Below the pieces are notes generated by a model. That model was not told where the DNA came from. It worked only from the letters and a program-made list of their open reading frames with translations, and made no database searches. This document shows, in pieces, positions 12,431 through 23,616 of a stretch of DNA of 64,000 nucleotides; the stretch's first letter is position 1; every line of letters starts with the position of its first letter. The stretch comes from Cloeon dipterum (lineage: Eukaryota > Arthropoda > Insecta > Ephemeroptera > Baetidae), in the NCBI RefSeq assembly GCF_949628265.1, contig NC_088786.1, positions 34,555,681 to 34,619,680 of the forward strand. Direction: 5' to 3'. The position numbers were made by a program, and so were the translations under genes.

Positions 12431-12704
12431 CAGCGGGGGCCAGATGTGCGATAAAATTGGTTCGCACTGCGCAGATCCAAGATGGCGTCTGAATGTGGGA
12501 ATCAAAGAGCTCTTTAGATTGCCGTACGAGTGTCAAGAGGTTGTTTTTACGATCCAAAAGGCACAATTAGTTAAGAGTAATGCAAATTATGTCACACTAT
12601 TGACGAAAACTTGGTTCTTTTCGCGCATTTTCACGTGACCGTTTTTTCGCGCTTTACTCCACTGGACGCCATATCTGCGCGTCACACGAATTTGGCCCCC
12701 GCTG
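12431..12704 (+). mobile_element. hAT-type MITE, CAGCGGGGGCC family, copy 2
   Basis: This copy has intact ends: CAGCGGGGGCCAGATGTGCG on the left and TTTGGCCCCCGCTG on the right, 274 bp in all, the same length as copy 3. The inverted repeats extend imperfectly inwards (GCGCAGAT..ATGGCGTC shared by both ends). The flanking 8-mers AGCACCCT and CTGTGGTT do not match, so the target duplication is decayed or was lost by recombination. Confidence 0.9.
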
Positions 12705-13612
12705 CTGTGGTTATGATTTTGTTTTGGACGTTAAGTTCTGCGGAGCCGAAACGGTTGCTGCACAGTGTGATATAATTTTATTTTCAAGAATTTTTCGACT
12801 TATTGGCCCTCCATTACTTTTCAATTGCATTTGGGAGAAGCCAAAATCAATTAACAATTATTATCTCATTCATGTCTACTAAAAAATGCTCGCGTCCCCA
12901 CGCCCCACCAAATTTATTCATTCCAGGACGTTAGTGGCTCGGGAGTGGCTCGTTTTTCTCGTCCTCGTGGCGATCCGAATTGTTTTTTCCGGCATTGACT
13001 TGGGAATGCCAGTCATGCAGGCCGTTTTTTCAGCGCCGTTCTGTCTGCTTGCCCTTTTTTCGGGCGCAAAGTGTCGATTCGTGTGTCTCTTTCCTTTTCT
13101 ATCTTTCTCTCTTTGGTGGTACACCGCACCCAAGAGATGAGGAAAAATTGCCGCTCGCGCCGGCCACGCATATCAAATGCACGGACGAAACGCGCACGAC
13201 GCGAATTTTAAGACTCACGCGCGCGCACTACCCCTCGCGCCGGCATTGTTTCCAGCTTCCACAGCATGCACCCCTATAAAATATGCAAGCTCGGCGGCTC
13301 TATTTTTACTGCGAATCGCATTTTCATGTACATACTAAATGCTCTGCGGAGATATGAAAAAGCAAAAAGTGTGTATTCGGGGCCGACACTCGCACACGCT
13401 TGGAATATTAATACCTTGCCGCTGAGCGCGATAATATGTTTCTCTTCTGCGCAAAGAGCGACTCCATTCAAGTCGCTCTCGTCGATAAAACGTTTGGAAA
13501 GTAGTTGAGGCATAAGAGAAGTATTAAAGGATTATTTTTTTATCATATTATGGGAACAAAATTCGATGCTATGGTCAAGTTAAAGTGCGGGAATTTTTGA
13601 GAAATTTAAGAG

Positions 13613-13867
13613 GAATGATACTGCAAAAGCCTGGAAAATGCTTGTTGCCAATGCATAAACTCATCCCTTAGGATTCAGTTCAAGCCTTAATTGACCTAAG
13701 GAGCGCTGTAATTTTTTGAGAAAATTGGCTGGAAAGTTAGCGTGCTTTTCAAATGGTAATGGCTGTCTCCTTAATTGAAATCCGATTTAATTTCAAAAGC
13801 AAGAGTTTCCCCAATAAGTGGCATACACCGTTGGACAGATCTCGACGAGAGGAATCTAAATTTGGCA
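13613..13867 (+). repeat. Dispersed repeat, copy 1 of 2
   Basis: About 255 bp starting GGAATGATACTG and containing 'TGAGAAAATTGGCTGGAAAG' and 'GACAGATCTCGACGAGAGGA'. It is repeated in the same orientation at 63747-64000 with only scattered substitutions. Neither copy shows obvious coding capacity or terminal inverted repeats. Its true right end cannot be set because copy 2 runs off the window. Confidence 0.85.
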
Positions 13868-14199
13868 AGAAAATATGTTCAAGCACTGTACATTTTGAAG
13901 AAAATTGGCCAAATTTGAATTTTTATCTGTAGGAAGGTCCTTTTTTATTATTGCAAATTGTTGAACAAATCGTTTATGGCATCCAACAATTTAAATAATT
14001 TTCAATTGTTGCCCAGTATCATTCCACTTAAAATATACTCTTGGAGAAATTAGGGGTTGAAAATAAAAGCTAAAAATTGTACTGACGAGCTGCGTAGCTC
14101 AATTGGGGTTTTAATTTTCAAATAGATTTATAGTTTCAGTCAATGTCAAATTCGATATGGGGTAACGCCATTTTTTTTTAAAAAAAGATATTTCTTTTT

Positions 14200-14402
14200 T
14201 AGAGGTCTCAGCCAGCCGCGCCAGCCGTCAAATTTTGGGTCACCTAGGCTGCCGCCAGGCGCCGTTGAAAAAAGGTCAAAAATCTAAAAGTGCAGGAGAA
14301 AAAATGTCTTCCGGCCCTTTACGTTTAAAATATTGTCAGCCACATCAGCCGCCGGTAATGAATGGCCAGCCACCGCCTTAAATCTCGCGGCTGAGACCTC
14401 TA
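14200..14402 (+). mobile_element. hAT-type MITE with TAGAGGTCTCAGCC termini
   Basis: This 203-bp element has perfect 14-bp inverted ends: TAGAGGTCTCAGCC on the left and GGCTGAGACCTCTA on the right. The internal sequence is rich in CAGCC/GGCTG blocks. The flanks TTCTTTTT (14192-14199) and TTCTAATT (14403-14410) agree at 6 of 8 positions, consistent with a decayed 8-bp hAT target duplication. No transposase frame is present. Confidence 0.7.
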
Positions 14403-15526
14403 TTCTAATTCCATTAAATTTCCTTTTCCTTTTACTTTTAAGGTCGTATGAGTTTTAAGTCTTTTAAGAGACTTCGTGACTTACTTTTTTGCCCATTTTA
14501 AACTGAGAGATGAATTATGAATTCATTAATTATTCAGTTTTCACTTTCCGCCTCGTAATACTTGAGCAATTTCAAATTGTTAACGCCGAAAGTAACGTGT
14601 AAAAGCCTCACCCTCTCTCGTCGTCGTCAGTCGCCCTGCTTTTGATAAATTCCCTGCTCCAAGCGTGATGTCATTCCAGGCATCTTATATGTGGCTCAAG
14701 GGGTGGCCGACCAAAGTTGCCTGTTCCTTTCAGGAGGGCTGAAAAAGCCTTTGGGACACATCATACTGAAGAGAATACGGCTCACTTGGTACACTCGCTT
14801 TTCTCAGGCCTCGGTGTGGAATGCGTAATGCATGCCAATTTTTTCTCGCTTCTAACCAGCCACACCTCTACCGTAATAAACTCATTTTTCGCTAAGAAAA
14901 AATCGCTCCTCATCAGCAAGTGAGTTTTCCAAGTGACAGGCACTACCCTCTGCAGACCGAGAGCGAAAAATAGCTTTTGACGCCGCATTTCAATCACAGA
15001 CGCCGACGAGTAGTGAAAGTTTGGATAATATATAACCTTTTGCAGGGACAAGGCTATTTTATTTCTATTATTAAGGAATAACAGCTGCATGGTCACCAAT
15101 TAATTAAAACAAGAAATTACATCATGTATATGTAAATATTTTAAAATAAAAATCACATTTAGGAGAAATTAGGCATTAATTTGTACAGCTTACAACAATT
15201 ATTAATTATTTTTGCTGTTAAAAATTGGAATTAATTTTCCCATTCCGCTGACTATGTTTGAAACAACCAATGAGAGAACAGCTATATTCTGAGCTGTAAA
15301 CAGCTGAGAGTCATCTCAATCTCATAACGCACTCTCGCGGCCGTTGCTAAAACTAAAAATAACTTTGTTTTTGTATCTATGTACCCTATGTACATATTTT
15401 TGATATTGGGATAACAAAACAAACGTATTATGCGTTATGTTTGACGAATGAAGCTATAAAATAATATTACTTGCCTCTGACAGCTCTTGGTGATTCGCAA
15501 GGATAAAAGTGTAGATAATTTGCGTG

Positions 15527-17586
15527 ATGTCGTGCTCGACATGCTCTGCCAAGTTTGGCTTCTTGAAAAAAGAGGTGTGTTAAATAAGTGCCAGGTTTCC
15601 AGATCCCACGATAAACCCGATCTTCTGTTTGGAATAATGATAAAACACTAATAACAACTGTCTTTTTCAGTTGGGCTGCCCTGGCTGTGGTTTCTCCTGC
15701 TGCAGCAAATGCTTGAAGTTTGAAATTGACGGCGTGACTTCACATGTCTGCAAGAATTGCCATGACAAGTCGCAAAAGAAAGGACAATTTCGTCCACCGC
15801 CGGACGCGTTTCTGAAGTACATAATATTGACTTATTTCCTCGGCTAAAAATATTTTTTGTTCCCAGCCAAATGGGAAAATATTTTCATATTTTTTATTTA
15901 AATTATGTCAGTAGCTCAAACATTTTAACTCAAGGAATCATGCTTTTTAGGCGTCTTGCGCGTCTTGAAACTCTTGAGGACCCGAGCCGACCTCCAGTCA
16001 CGATTTATGCCCATCAAACACCGCCCGCGCTGCAAAACTTGACCCAAGCCACCAAAAATGATGACGTTCCGTCCGAAATTGAACTGCGAGGCCGTCTGCA
16101 GAAGCTGAGGAAGAGACTGACAGCGGCCCCGTCGGTGGAGGAAATCGAAGTGCGCCTCGCTAGACTGCAGGGCATGCATCACAATCCTAAACACCACTCA
16201 TTCGGTAATTAATTGTTGGTCTTAAATAGTAAGCCCAATTAACTTCTAACCAGGACATGGGAATTTCAGACATTTTTTAGAACTTGGTCGAGTCATGTTT
16301 TTCCCATATGCTTAATAGACAGGTTTTTACGGTTACTAAGCCGTTTTAGACAGTTTTAGCTCAATGATCATATTTATACTGCTAAGTTTTTGTATTTTGA
16401 CAATAGTTTTGTCCTAATTTGAAGAAAATAAGTACCTTTTTATTGCAAAATCTTGACAAACATACATTTTCACTTTTTAAAAGTTGATTTTTAATAATTT
16501 TGAGATTTTACTTGACTAACAGCATTTTCATAGATGAAATTTAACATAAATTCACCTGTTGCGAGAGCCCTTTAAGTGTTTGAGGCCAATAATAGATGGC
16601 ACCAGTGGTTATTTAAGTTTTGAAGGCACTTCTGCTTTGAAATCGTCCTAAAATCGAAAGGAACCGCTTTGGCGGCTTGGAACACAAAGGTCCTTTGCAA
16701 AAATAATTATCGTTTTGAATTCACATCCCAATTTATTACATTTCCATTACTGTAAAGAACCATTCTTCATAACTCTTATCAAATTAAATCAAAAATGCTA
16801 TTGACAACAAGCAGTGAGCGTTGATCTCCTCATTTATTTATCTTGTCTGTTGCACTCTTTTAGGGTTTAAAAATGTTTTAATTATTCATAAAGCAGGATA
16901 TTAATTTGACAATTGCACAGATGTGTCGTCAATGACAAAGAAGAGTGACGAGGAGCAGACCAGAGATTTGGTCAAGCAGATGGAGGAAGAGGCTGCTTTG
17001 AGGAAGAGCTATGAGTCGGCCTGGCAAGCTGATGTTGAGGCTCGCTTGGCTAAATTGAAGGGAGAGGCTGCCGCTGCTGCCGAGGGACAGGCTGGTCCTT
17101 CAGAGGAAGCACCGAAAGATCCAGAATCACTCCTCAAGCAAATTTGCTCTGAAGCTGGAAAAGGAGGCACTGATAAAATGGAAGTCGACGATGAAGAGTC
17201 TGAAATTGACATTATCAACAAGGTATTGTGTTTCATTCATTTTCATTAAAGTGTTTTATTAATTCAAATTATTCAGGTTGTTGCCGAGATTGCTCTGGAC
17301 GAAAAATATCTAATTGAAGACTTAGACGCTTCTGATGATGAACTTGTCAGCGATTCAGTCACGGTAAAACTGCAATTTATTCGAAAATCTGAAATTACCA
17401 TCAACTATCTTTCAGGAGGAACTGCCCTGGTGCACCATTTGCAATGAAGACGCCACCCTGCGTTGTCCGGGCTGTGCTGGAGATTTGTTCTGCAAAGAGT
17501 GCTTCAAGAAATGCCACGATGTTTGCGACATGCGCGAACACCAGCCAGTCAAATACAAGCCTCCTAGTGTTGAAGACCTCATTTGA
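15527..17586 (+). CDS. ZFYVE19: Abscission/NoCut checkpoint regulator ANCHR (ZFYVE19) homologue
   Basis: Six coding exons join in frame to 335 codons: 15527-15574, 15671-15816, 15951-16204, 16921-17222, 17277-17363 and 17416-17586, all GT-AG. The product starts MSCSTCSAKFGF, as in ANCHR, where the FYVE-type finger sits at the very N-terminus. Its zinc ligands are Cys3, 6, 19, 22, 27, 30, 43 and 46. The middle carries repeated 'RLARLQG' and 'RLAKLKG' helices resembling the MIT-interacting motifs by which ANCHR binds VPS4. The last exon is a B-box-like finger opening EELPWCTICNEDATLRC, almost as in vertebrate ANCHR. In vertebrates the protein holds VPS4 at the midbody ring to delay abscission when chromatin bridges persist. 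It is shorter than the human protein (about 470 residues). An AATAAA lies 600 bp downstream at 18187. The gene runs head to tail with HSF. Confidence 0.92.
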
Positions 17587-18734
17587 GATGGTTACAGAGA
17601 TCAATTAAATAATTATTATGCTTGTACGGTATTCAATTCTTTTGTGATGCTTGATGGATTGCACCATGGAAGCTTATATAAAAGGCTGTCTAAGTTTTAT
17701 CTTTTGAAATTTAAAATTGCTTACAATAATTTATTATTTTAATGCAGTGGTATTTTACGTATTTTATAAATGTTCAATCTCACAATCTACTTCATTATGT
17801 TATATCAAATTTGCTATTTTATTATATATGTATGTGAAACAAGACACAAAGATGCCTTTTCAGTTGTATTTCACAGTAATAATATAATTGTTAAAATGTG
17901 CTTGAAGACTTTTATTTCCTTTCGTGATTTAAAATTTCCTATAATTATCAATTAGGTTGACTGTAATGAAGGTAGAGAATGCGACATCAATAACAATTTC
18001 TCAGTGGTTAAGGTTGTTAACAATAATAACCATTAATACAGCAAGTTTAATTATGGATTTTTCCACTGATGTGCAACTTGACTAGAGGGGATAATTACTG
18101 GAAATAATTGCTGGGTGTGTTTTGACCCCACTACCTCCTCAGTGCAAAGTCGCGTTGTGTATTTTATTTCGTGTGACCCAGTATACAATAAAATACATTA
18201 GCCTATTTCCCAATCTTATTCCCTCTCGTCTATTCCATTGTATTAGATCAATTAAATTCAAATAATTTAGTCACGGTGGAAGATTATTTCATTCGCACTT
18301 TAAATTCAAAGCTATTCATAGCCGTGTTGACCAGTTTCTGAAATTCGGCGCGCTCTCATTGGCTAGGAGTGGGGATCACAACAAGGGGCAAAGCAATGGG
18401 TGCTCAACAAAGTGACGTCATTCATCGTTCACTTTTTGACCGAGAGAGGCTATACTCGCACGCACACACTGTTAACCGAATCGCCATACTCGAGCCATTA
18501 CACCAAAACATCCTGCACGTTTTGCAGGCATTGTCAAACCAAGTTTGCGAAATTGAGTTTATTTTCATCCGAGATTGAACTTGGAAGCTGTGTCAAGTGA
18601 GAGTCGAGCCGAAACCGTTTTCAGTTTGCGCTAAAGAGTGCGACGCCGACGTGAATCGCCAATCTGGTGAGACTTTCGAATTGCCGCAGCCATTTGCTAC
18701 GTTGTTGGAATTGGAACACACGCGGAAAAAAACG
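17587..18734. promoter_or_regulatory. ZFYVE19 3' region and HSF promoter/5' UTR
   Basis: The AT-rich first half is probably ZFYVE19 3' UTR (AATAAA at 18187-18192). The second half becomes GC-richer and contains an inverted CCAAT box (ATTGGCT, about 18357-18363) and a perfect CRE (18413-18420). The HSF 5' UTR then follows. The frame open upstream of the HSF ATG has no in-frame ATG between the CRE and 18735. Confidence 0.5.
18413..18420 (+). promoter_or_regulatory. Consensus CRE (TGACGTCA) upstream of HSF
   Basis: A perfect 8-bp palindromic cAMP-response/ATF element about 315 bp upstream of the HSF start codon. It is close to an inverted CCAAT box. Function is inferred from the motif only. Confidence 0.5.
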
Positions 18735-21700
18735 ATGCACTCGATTGCCGAGGTGGGCACCAATGTGCCTGCTTTCTTGGCCAAACTCTGGAAGCTGGTC
18801 GAGGCCAATGAGTTCGACAAACTCATTTGCTGGAGTGAGGTGAGAAAATTGCAAAGTTATAAATAGAACAGATTCATGATATTAATCGAGCGCGAGTCAC
18901 GGCCAACTTGTTTGCGTGCACCTTCAGGGCTTATCTACTCAACCTCTGCTGCTACAATATTATTAGATCGCGCAGGAATCATTAGAACTGCAGGTGCATT
19001 AAGTGCAGGAAGTCATGGCAGACTCGCAACTGGTTACAATCCAAATAAATCGCCAGTTGCGTAATAAAAAATGTCAATGTAAGACCCGGTTAGAGGCGTA
19101 ACCTTCGTCGTGACATTTGTCCGCGGTGCGGTGCATGGCGGTGCTCACAGATTTGCGTCGCAGTATTATCTAATAGCGGTGTTTCTGTTACATGATGAAG
19201 CCGCCAACGCGAATGCACTTCTTGATATAGCAATAACCACACCTCTAATCCTTATTACTTAATGCACACCCCTGTTCTTGCAGTAATTAATTGTTTTTAA
19301 CTATTTTTTACAGAATGGAGACAGTTTCATAATCCACAATCAAGCACAGTTTTGTAGAGAACTTCTTCCTCTGTATTACAAACACAACAACATGGCCAGT
19401 TTTGTGAGGCAGCTGAATATGTGTAAGTTTTAATTTAAAAACACTGTTTTTACATTAAGTGACAACAGGATAATTGAATCTATTTTTGCCTCATTTTCAG
19501 ACGGTTTCCACAAAAAAGTAAATGTAGAGTCGGGAGGCCTGAAGGTAGACCGGGATGAAATGGAGTTTGCGCATCCGTTTTTTGTGCGGGACCAGCCGCA
19601 GCTGCTGGAGCGAATCAAAAGGAAAATCGCTGAAACCGGCCGCGGTGGAGCCAGGGGCTCTTGTCCCGACGTCATCAACAAAGTCCTCGGCGACGTCAAA
19701 CAGGTCAAAGGCCGCCAGGAAAACCTTGATGGCAAGCTAACCTCCATGAAGCGCGAAAACGAAGCTCTGTGGAGAGAGCTGGCCGTCCTGAGGCAGAAAC
19801 ACCTGAAGCAGCAGCAGATCGTCAACAAGGTAGGAGTGTATCCCATTTCGACTGAAGTGTTTTTACTGACTCTCTTTGCCTCTTTCAGTTGATACAGTTC
19901 CTGCTGACCGTGGTGCAGTCACCAAACCGCCTCAATGTGAAGAGAAGGGTTCCCCCGCTTATGCTGACGAACGACAAAGAGCACCACCACCATCATCACC
20001 ACCACAGGCACCACAAACACCACCAAGGAGAAGGATCACCTTCAACGTCTACCTCTGACTCGCACATTTCTCTCAGTGCTCCTGTTTCTCCCACCTTCCT
20101 GGAGGGTGCAGTCAAATCAAATGTGAGTTATTCAATGCTACTTTTGACGATAATTCAATTTTAGTTGGTTGCGATGGTTAAAATTTTTCATTTGACTAGA
20201 GGTGGCGTTTATTTAACATTCTTAATTTGCTATCAGGATGGAAAAGGTGGACCCACAATCCACGAGCTGGACCCTGGTCAGGAGTACTCGATGTCTGGCG
20301 ACAGAGACGAAGATATTGACGCAGAGGAGGAGGAGGAGGAGGTGGACGTAGATGATCCTCAAGAAGAGATTGCTGTAGCAGACTCTCCACCTAGGTAAGC
20401 GAATGATGTTGAATCTCTTTTCCAGACCAGCAAATCATACAAAGTCTTCGTAAATGAGCCTTTTCGCCGCTGCTGAGTAAACAAGACTTTGGACTAGTGA
20501 AATAACAGTGGGATTTTCAGCTCTGCCCAACAAACGTCTTTTGGATACGTGTCAGGGTTGAACCCTGACTTGCTCCTCAACAACTTGAATGCTGCTACAG
20601 AAGAAGATGGACAAGCCCCCGCCAAGAACGAAAATTCTGACATTGCCCTGTTCAACAGCGGAAGCAATAGTTCAGACGACGCGATCTCCAAGTGGGCCAA
20701 TAACCCGCTAGGGTAGGTTACAGATGACACACGCGACATTGTTGTGCATGCACACTGCACATCGCGGTCTGTTTGTGCTCAAACGGCCAGCGGACTTTCG
20801 CTTCCTGTCATGTCGATGGATACGAAGTCTGCAGTGTTCCATGCACATTCGTGGCGTCTGGCGTCTAGTTTCACTGTTCCATTCCTGTGTGAGGACCAGG
20901 GTTCGCTAAAACCCGCATTTTTCTGGAAAAAAACTCCACTGAATTGCAAAAACTATTTGCAATCAAAAATTCTCTTAAATGTAAAACAAAAAATAGGTGG
21001 ATTTTTACAATTCAGTGAATATGCCACTGGTTTGCAATAAAATTATAACACGAACCGTTATTTTTCCAAAATTTTGAATTTTTTGGTGCGAAATGTGACG
21101 TTGTTGGGGTTTAATTCGGAAAAATGCGGAAGAACCCAATCTGGTGGGTTTTTCCAGCTGGTTTTTTGCGCAAAAAACCAGTGGTGCATTTTTGCGCGTT
21201 GCAATATTGACGAACCCTGGTGCAGACGTGTTTGCCTTAATAAATTTATAAGAACTACTGTAGCTTCTCATGGCAATGGTGAGTAACTGAAAGGCAAATA
21301 ATGACGTCTGCTGGTTCAAGTTAAGTGAAAATTGTTTCGCCGGTAGAACCTTGGGCCAGTAGTTCAAAACTATTTGACTGCTGCTGTATGTGTTCTTGTT
21401 CTACTACTCTGATGTCATGCTTAATTTAAGCTATCAGCTTGTGCTGATTCTAAATTGTGTTTTGAGAAAAACTTCCTTTTCTAGGCCTCTCTACAAAATT
21501 GAAAAAAATTACTGCACATAACTTGATAACCTGAAATAGAAATCTTATGCGTTTAATGATCAAACCTCTAAAAGTTCTTGCAACGTTTTCTAACGCTGCA
21601 ACACAACTGAAATTTAGAGTTTTGGTAAACACTTTTAAGTTAGACTTGGATAACAAAAGTATGATTTCAGAAAGATTCAAAATTTAGTTTTGAATGTATC

Positions 21701-22894
21701 CCTAGCAAATTTGGCTTAAATAATTGTTAACCTTTATATTTAAAAGCTTTAGGTTTAATTTAAAATTTCCATTGCATTGAGTACTATGCTATCAGTTCAC
21801 CCCATGCAATAAATCCTGAATTTTGTTTACAGTGCTGAGCTCGACAGTCATGTGGACCAAGTCCAAAATGAAATTGACTGTCTAAAGGAGCTGCTGCAGA
21901 ATGACAACTACAGTCTTGACGCCAACACCCTGTTGTCGGTAAGAGTTTGAAAACGATTACATTTATTAGCTGATCCTAAAAATGCCAATTTCTTTTTGTG
22001 CCCAGCTTTTTACCGATGACCCAGTAGCCCTGAACATGGGCCTCCCAGCGCAGGAGAAGGAGGACATGAACGCGGTCATTGCTTGCAACCCTTCTCTGTT
22101 TGATCTGACAGAGGACAATGGCGAGACAGCCGCTGTTGGAAGCGATTACCCCGATATGGCAGCTAATCAATCCGAACTGAACGAACTGGTGGTAAGTACA
22201 CTCAATTTGATGGACGTCCTTGTGGATGTTGATTTGCCGCCGAGCCTCCGTTTTTCTGCAGTTATGCAATGATATGGACTCAAATATCCATTCTGTTAGA
22301 TTAAATTAAATTGGGTCACTGGGTGTTTTGGGAAGTTAAAATGCTTTTGATTTTATCTTTAATTAGAATGAAATTCTTCAATAGTGTTTTTACTTTAGCA
22401 AACTCTAGAGTTTTCAATATTTCAAACTTTGCACTTAGCCTAAACTTCTATTTAGAGGGTTCTAATTGCGATCCAAATGTGGCTGCATTATGAAAGCTGA
22501 CTATTTTAGTGTTATGGTTCCCACAGGGGATTTGCAATACTTACAATGTCGCGTTTTTTAGGGATTGTGTAGCCATATATTTTTTCAAGTGGTATGAATT
22601 GAACCCTTAAATTGTACAGAAAATACTTTTACGAAACGATTTTTTAGTAGTTTTAGTTGTGCTCGGAAGGTGCCACAAAATGGACATCAGGTCCACTTTT
22701 AATCACGTCATACACTGTTCCTTAATGGAGGTCACGGGCTTTCACTAAAATTATCGCCAACCAAATTCTCAACTTCTGTCAATTAGATGGATTTTATTAT
22801 CAAGCAGGGATCAGAGTCTGACTTGATGACGCCAGAATCGCTTTTGACTCCCCTCGTGTTTTCTGGACCGCCGTCAAAGAAGAGGAAGCACTAG
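18735..22894 (+). CDS. Hsf: Heat shock transcription factor
   Basis: Nine coding exons give 508 codons: 18735-18839, 19314-19422, 19501-19829, 19889-20122, 20237-20394, 20521-20712, 21833-21938, 22006-22191 and 22787-22894. The winged-helix DNA-binding domain spans about residues 10-113 and includes '[10 protein letters not shown]', '[20 protein letters not shown]' and the closing 'RIKRK'. A leucine-zipper trimerisation region (HR-A/B) follows at about 128-200. Next come an eight-His tract, a six-Glu acidic run, and an HR-C-like segment with '[13 protein letters not shown]' at about 409-421. The C-terminus is basic (PSKKRKH). The protein trimerises on stress and activates chaperone genes. ATG 18735 was chosen because the upstream open frame lacks an ATG and HSF family members start close to this domain. 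Intron 6 carries a hAT-type MITE. AATAAA signals lie at 23181 and 23571. Confidence 0.96.
20897..21219 (+). mobile_element. hAT-type MITE (CAGGGTT termini) in HSF intron 6
   Basis: This 323-bp element has inverted ends CAGGGTTCG and CGAACCCTG. The flanking 8-mers GTGAGGAC (20889-20896) and GTGCAGAC (21220-21227) agree at 6 of 8 positions. The left end continues 'CTAAAACCCGCATTT', which matches the inverted right end of the element in the IQUB intron, so the two belong to one family. A perfect 24-bp palindrome lies inside at 21158-21181. There is no transposase frame. Confidence 0.75.
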
Positions 22895-23570
22895 TTGTTG
22901 AGCCTGCCAGGCAGCCCCCCGGCCCCGCCCCCTAACCCCCTGCACAGTGAAGACTGAGTGAGGATTGATGCCTCATCTGCACGCGTGGAGGATTGAATCT
23001 TCTCACGCCTGCGTCCATGTTATATTATTCTCCGCGCGCGTAAAGTTTTGGGCACGCGTTTGCCTCAGAAATAATGTATTATCGCGGAAACGCGCGCCTG
23101 CTGCTGTGGAGGGGCAGATTGTGTTTGGTTGTTACTGTAATTGTGCAGGGAACGAGCCTGCCACCAACTAGCATCCCGCAAATAAAATTATTCGTTCATT
23201 TCTCTTCTTTCCGGCTCTCATTCGCGGTGAGCTTGATTTCAGCGCACCTTCCATTTTGTTTATTTTTATACTACTTTGAAGGTCGTATGACTACTTGCTC
23301 TTTTCATTCATTCTACTAATGTTCAGGTTTGCACAGAAATATCTCTGGGATTTTATTTGCCGATCCTCGGAGAATCGTTGTTAGCGTGACTATTGAAGCA
23401 AATGGAAGTCTTGCTTGGTTGTAGTGCATGTGATGAAATTAACCAAATGACTGAATGAATTGGCCTGAACTGTTGATACATAATTAGTCCGATAAAATTA
23501 GCTTATAATGTAAGGTCATCAAACATAAAGGATAATATAGGATTTTAAAAGGAAATGTATGAAAATGGTG

Positions 23571-23576
23571 AATAAA
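23571..23576 (+). terminator. Poly(A) signal, probable distal site of HSF
   Basis: AATAAA about 680 bp after the HSF stop. It lies 30 bp from the opposing IQUB signals. An earlier AATAAA at 23181-23186 could serve a shorter HSF 3' UTR. Confidence 0.5.
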
Positions 23577-23602
23577 AACTTTAAAACCTTACTCACGTGC
23601 TT

Positions 23603-23612
23603 TTTATTTATT
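23603..23612 (-). terminator. Overlapping poly(A) signals of IQUB
   Basis: Two overlapping AATAAA hexamers on the minus strand (23607-23612 and 23603-23608) begin within 5 bases of the IQUB stop codon, which implies a very short 3' UTR. Cleavage 10-30 bases further on would fall inside the HSF poly(A) region. Confidence 0.55.
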
Positions 23613-23616
23613 TTCT

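Larger units (their letters stand above)
11941..15526. other. Intergenic stretch with transposon copies
   Basis: No supported gene. It contains MITE copy 2 (12431-12704), one copy of a dispersed repeat (13613-13867) and a second hAT-type MITE (14200-14402). The final part leads into the 5' UTR of ZFYVE19. Confidence 0.5.
22895..23616. other. Tail-to-tail interval between HSF and IQUB
   Basis: Mostly HSF 3' UTR. It starts with a C-rich run after the stop, then AT-rich sequence with AATAAA at 23181 and again at 23571. IQUB signals on the other strand lie at 23603-23612. No other gene is visible. Confidence 0.6.

Noticed and set aside
9543..12638. Open frames crossing the MITE copies (also at 48028-48321 and 58316-58519)
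   Set aside because: The similar peptides reflect the repeated non-coding element and are not conserved as protein; stops and frames differ between copies.
14092..14150. tRNA-like box A (TAGCTCAATTGG) suggesting a tRNA or SINE head
   Set aside because: There is no box B at the expected spacing, no cloverleaf complementarity, and no 3' tail.
18597..18734. Upstream extension of the HSF frame
   Set aside because: The frame is open but has no ATG, and its residues do not resemble any HSF N-terminus. It is treated as 5' UTR.
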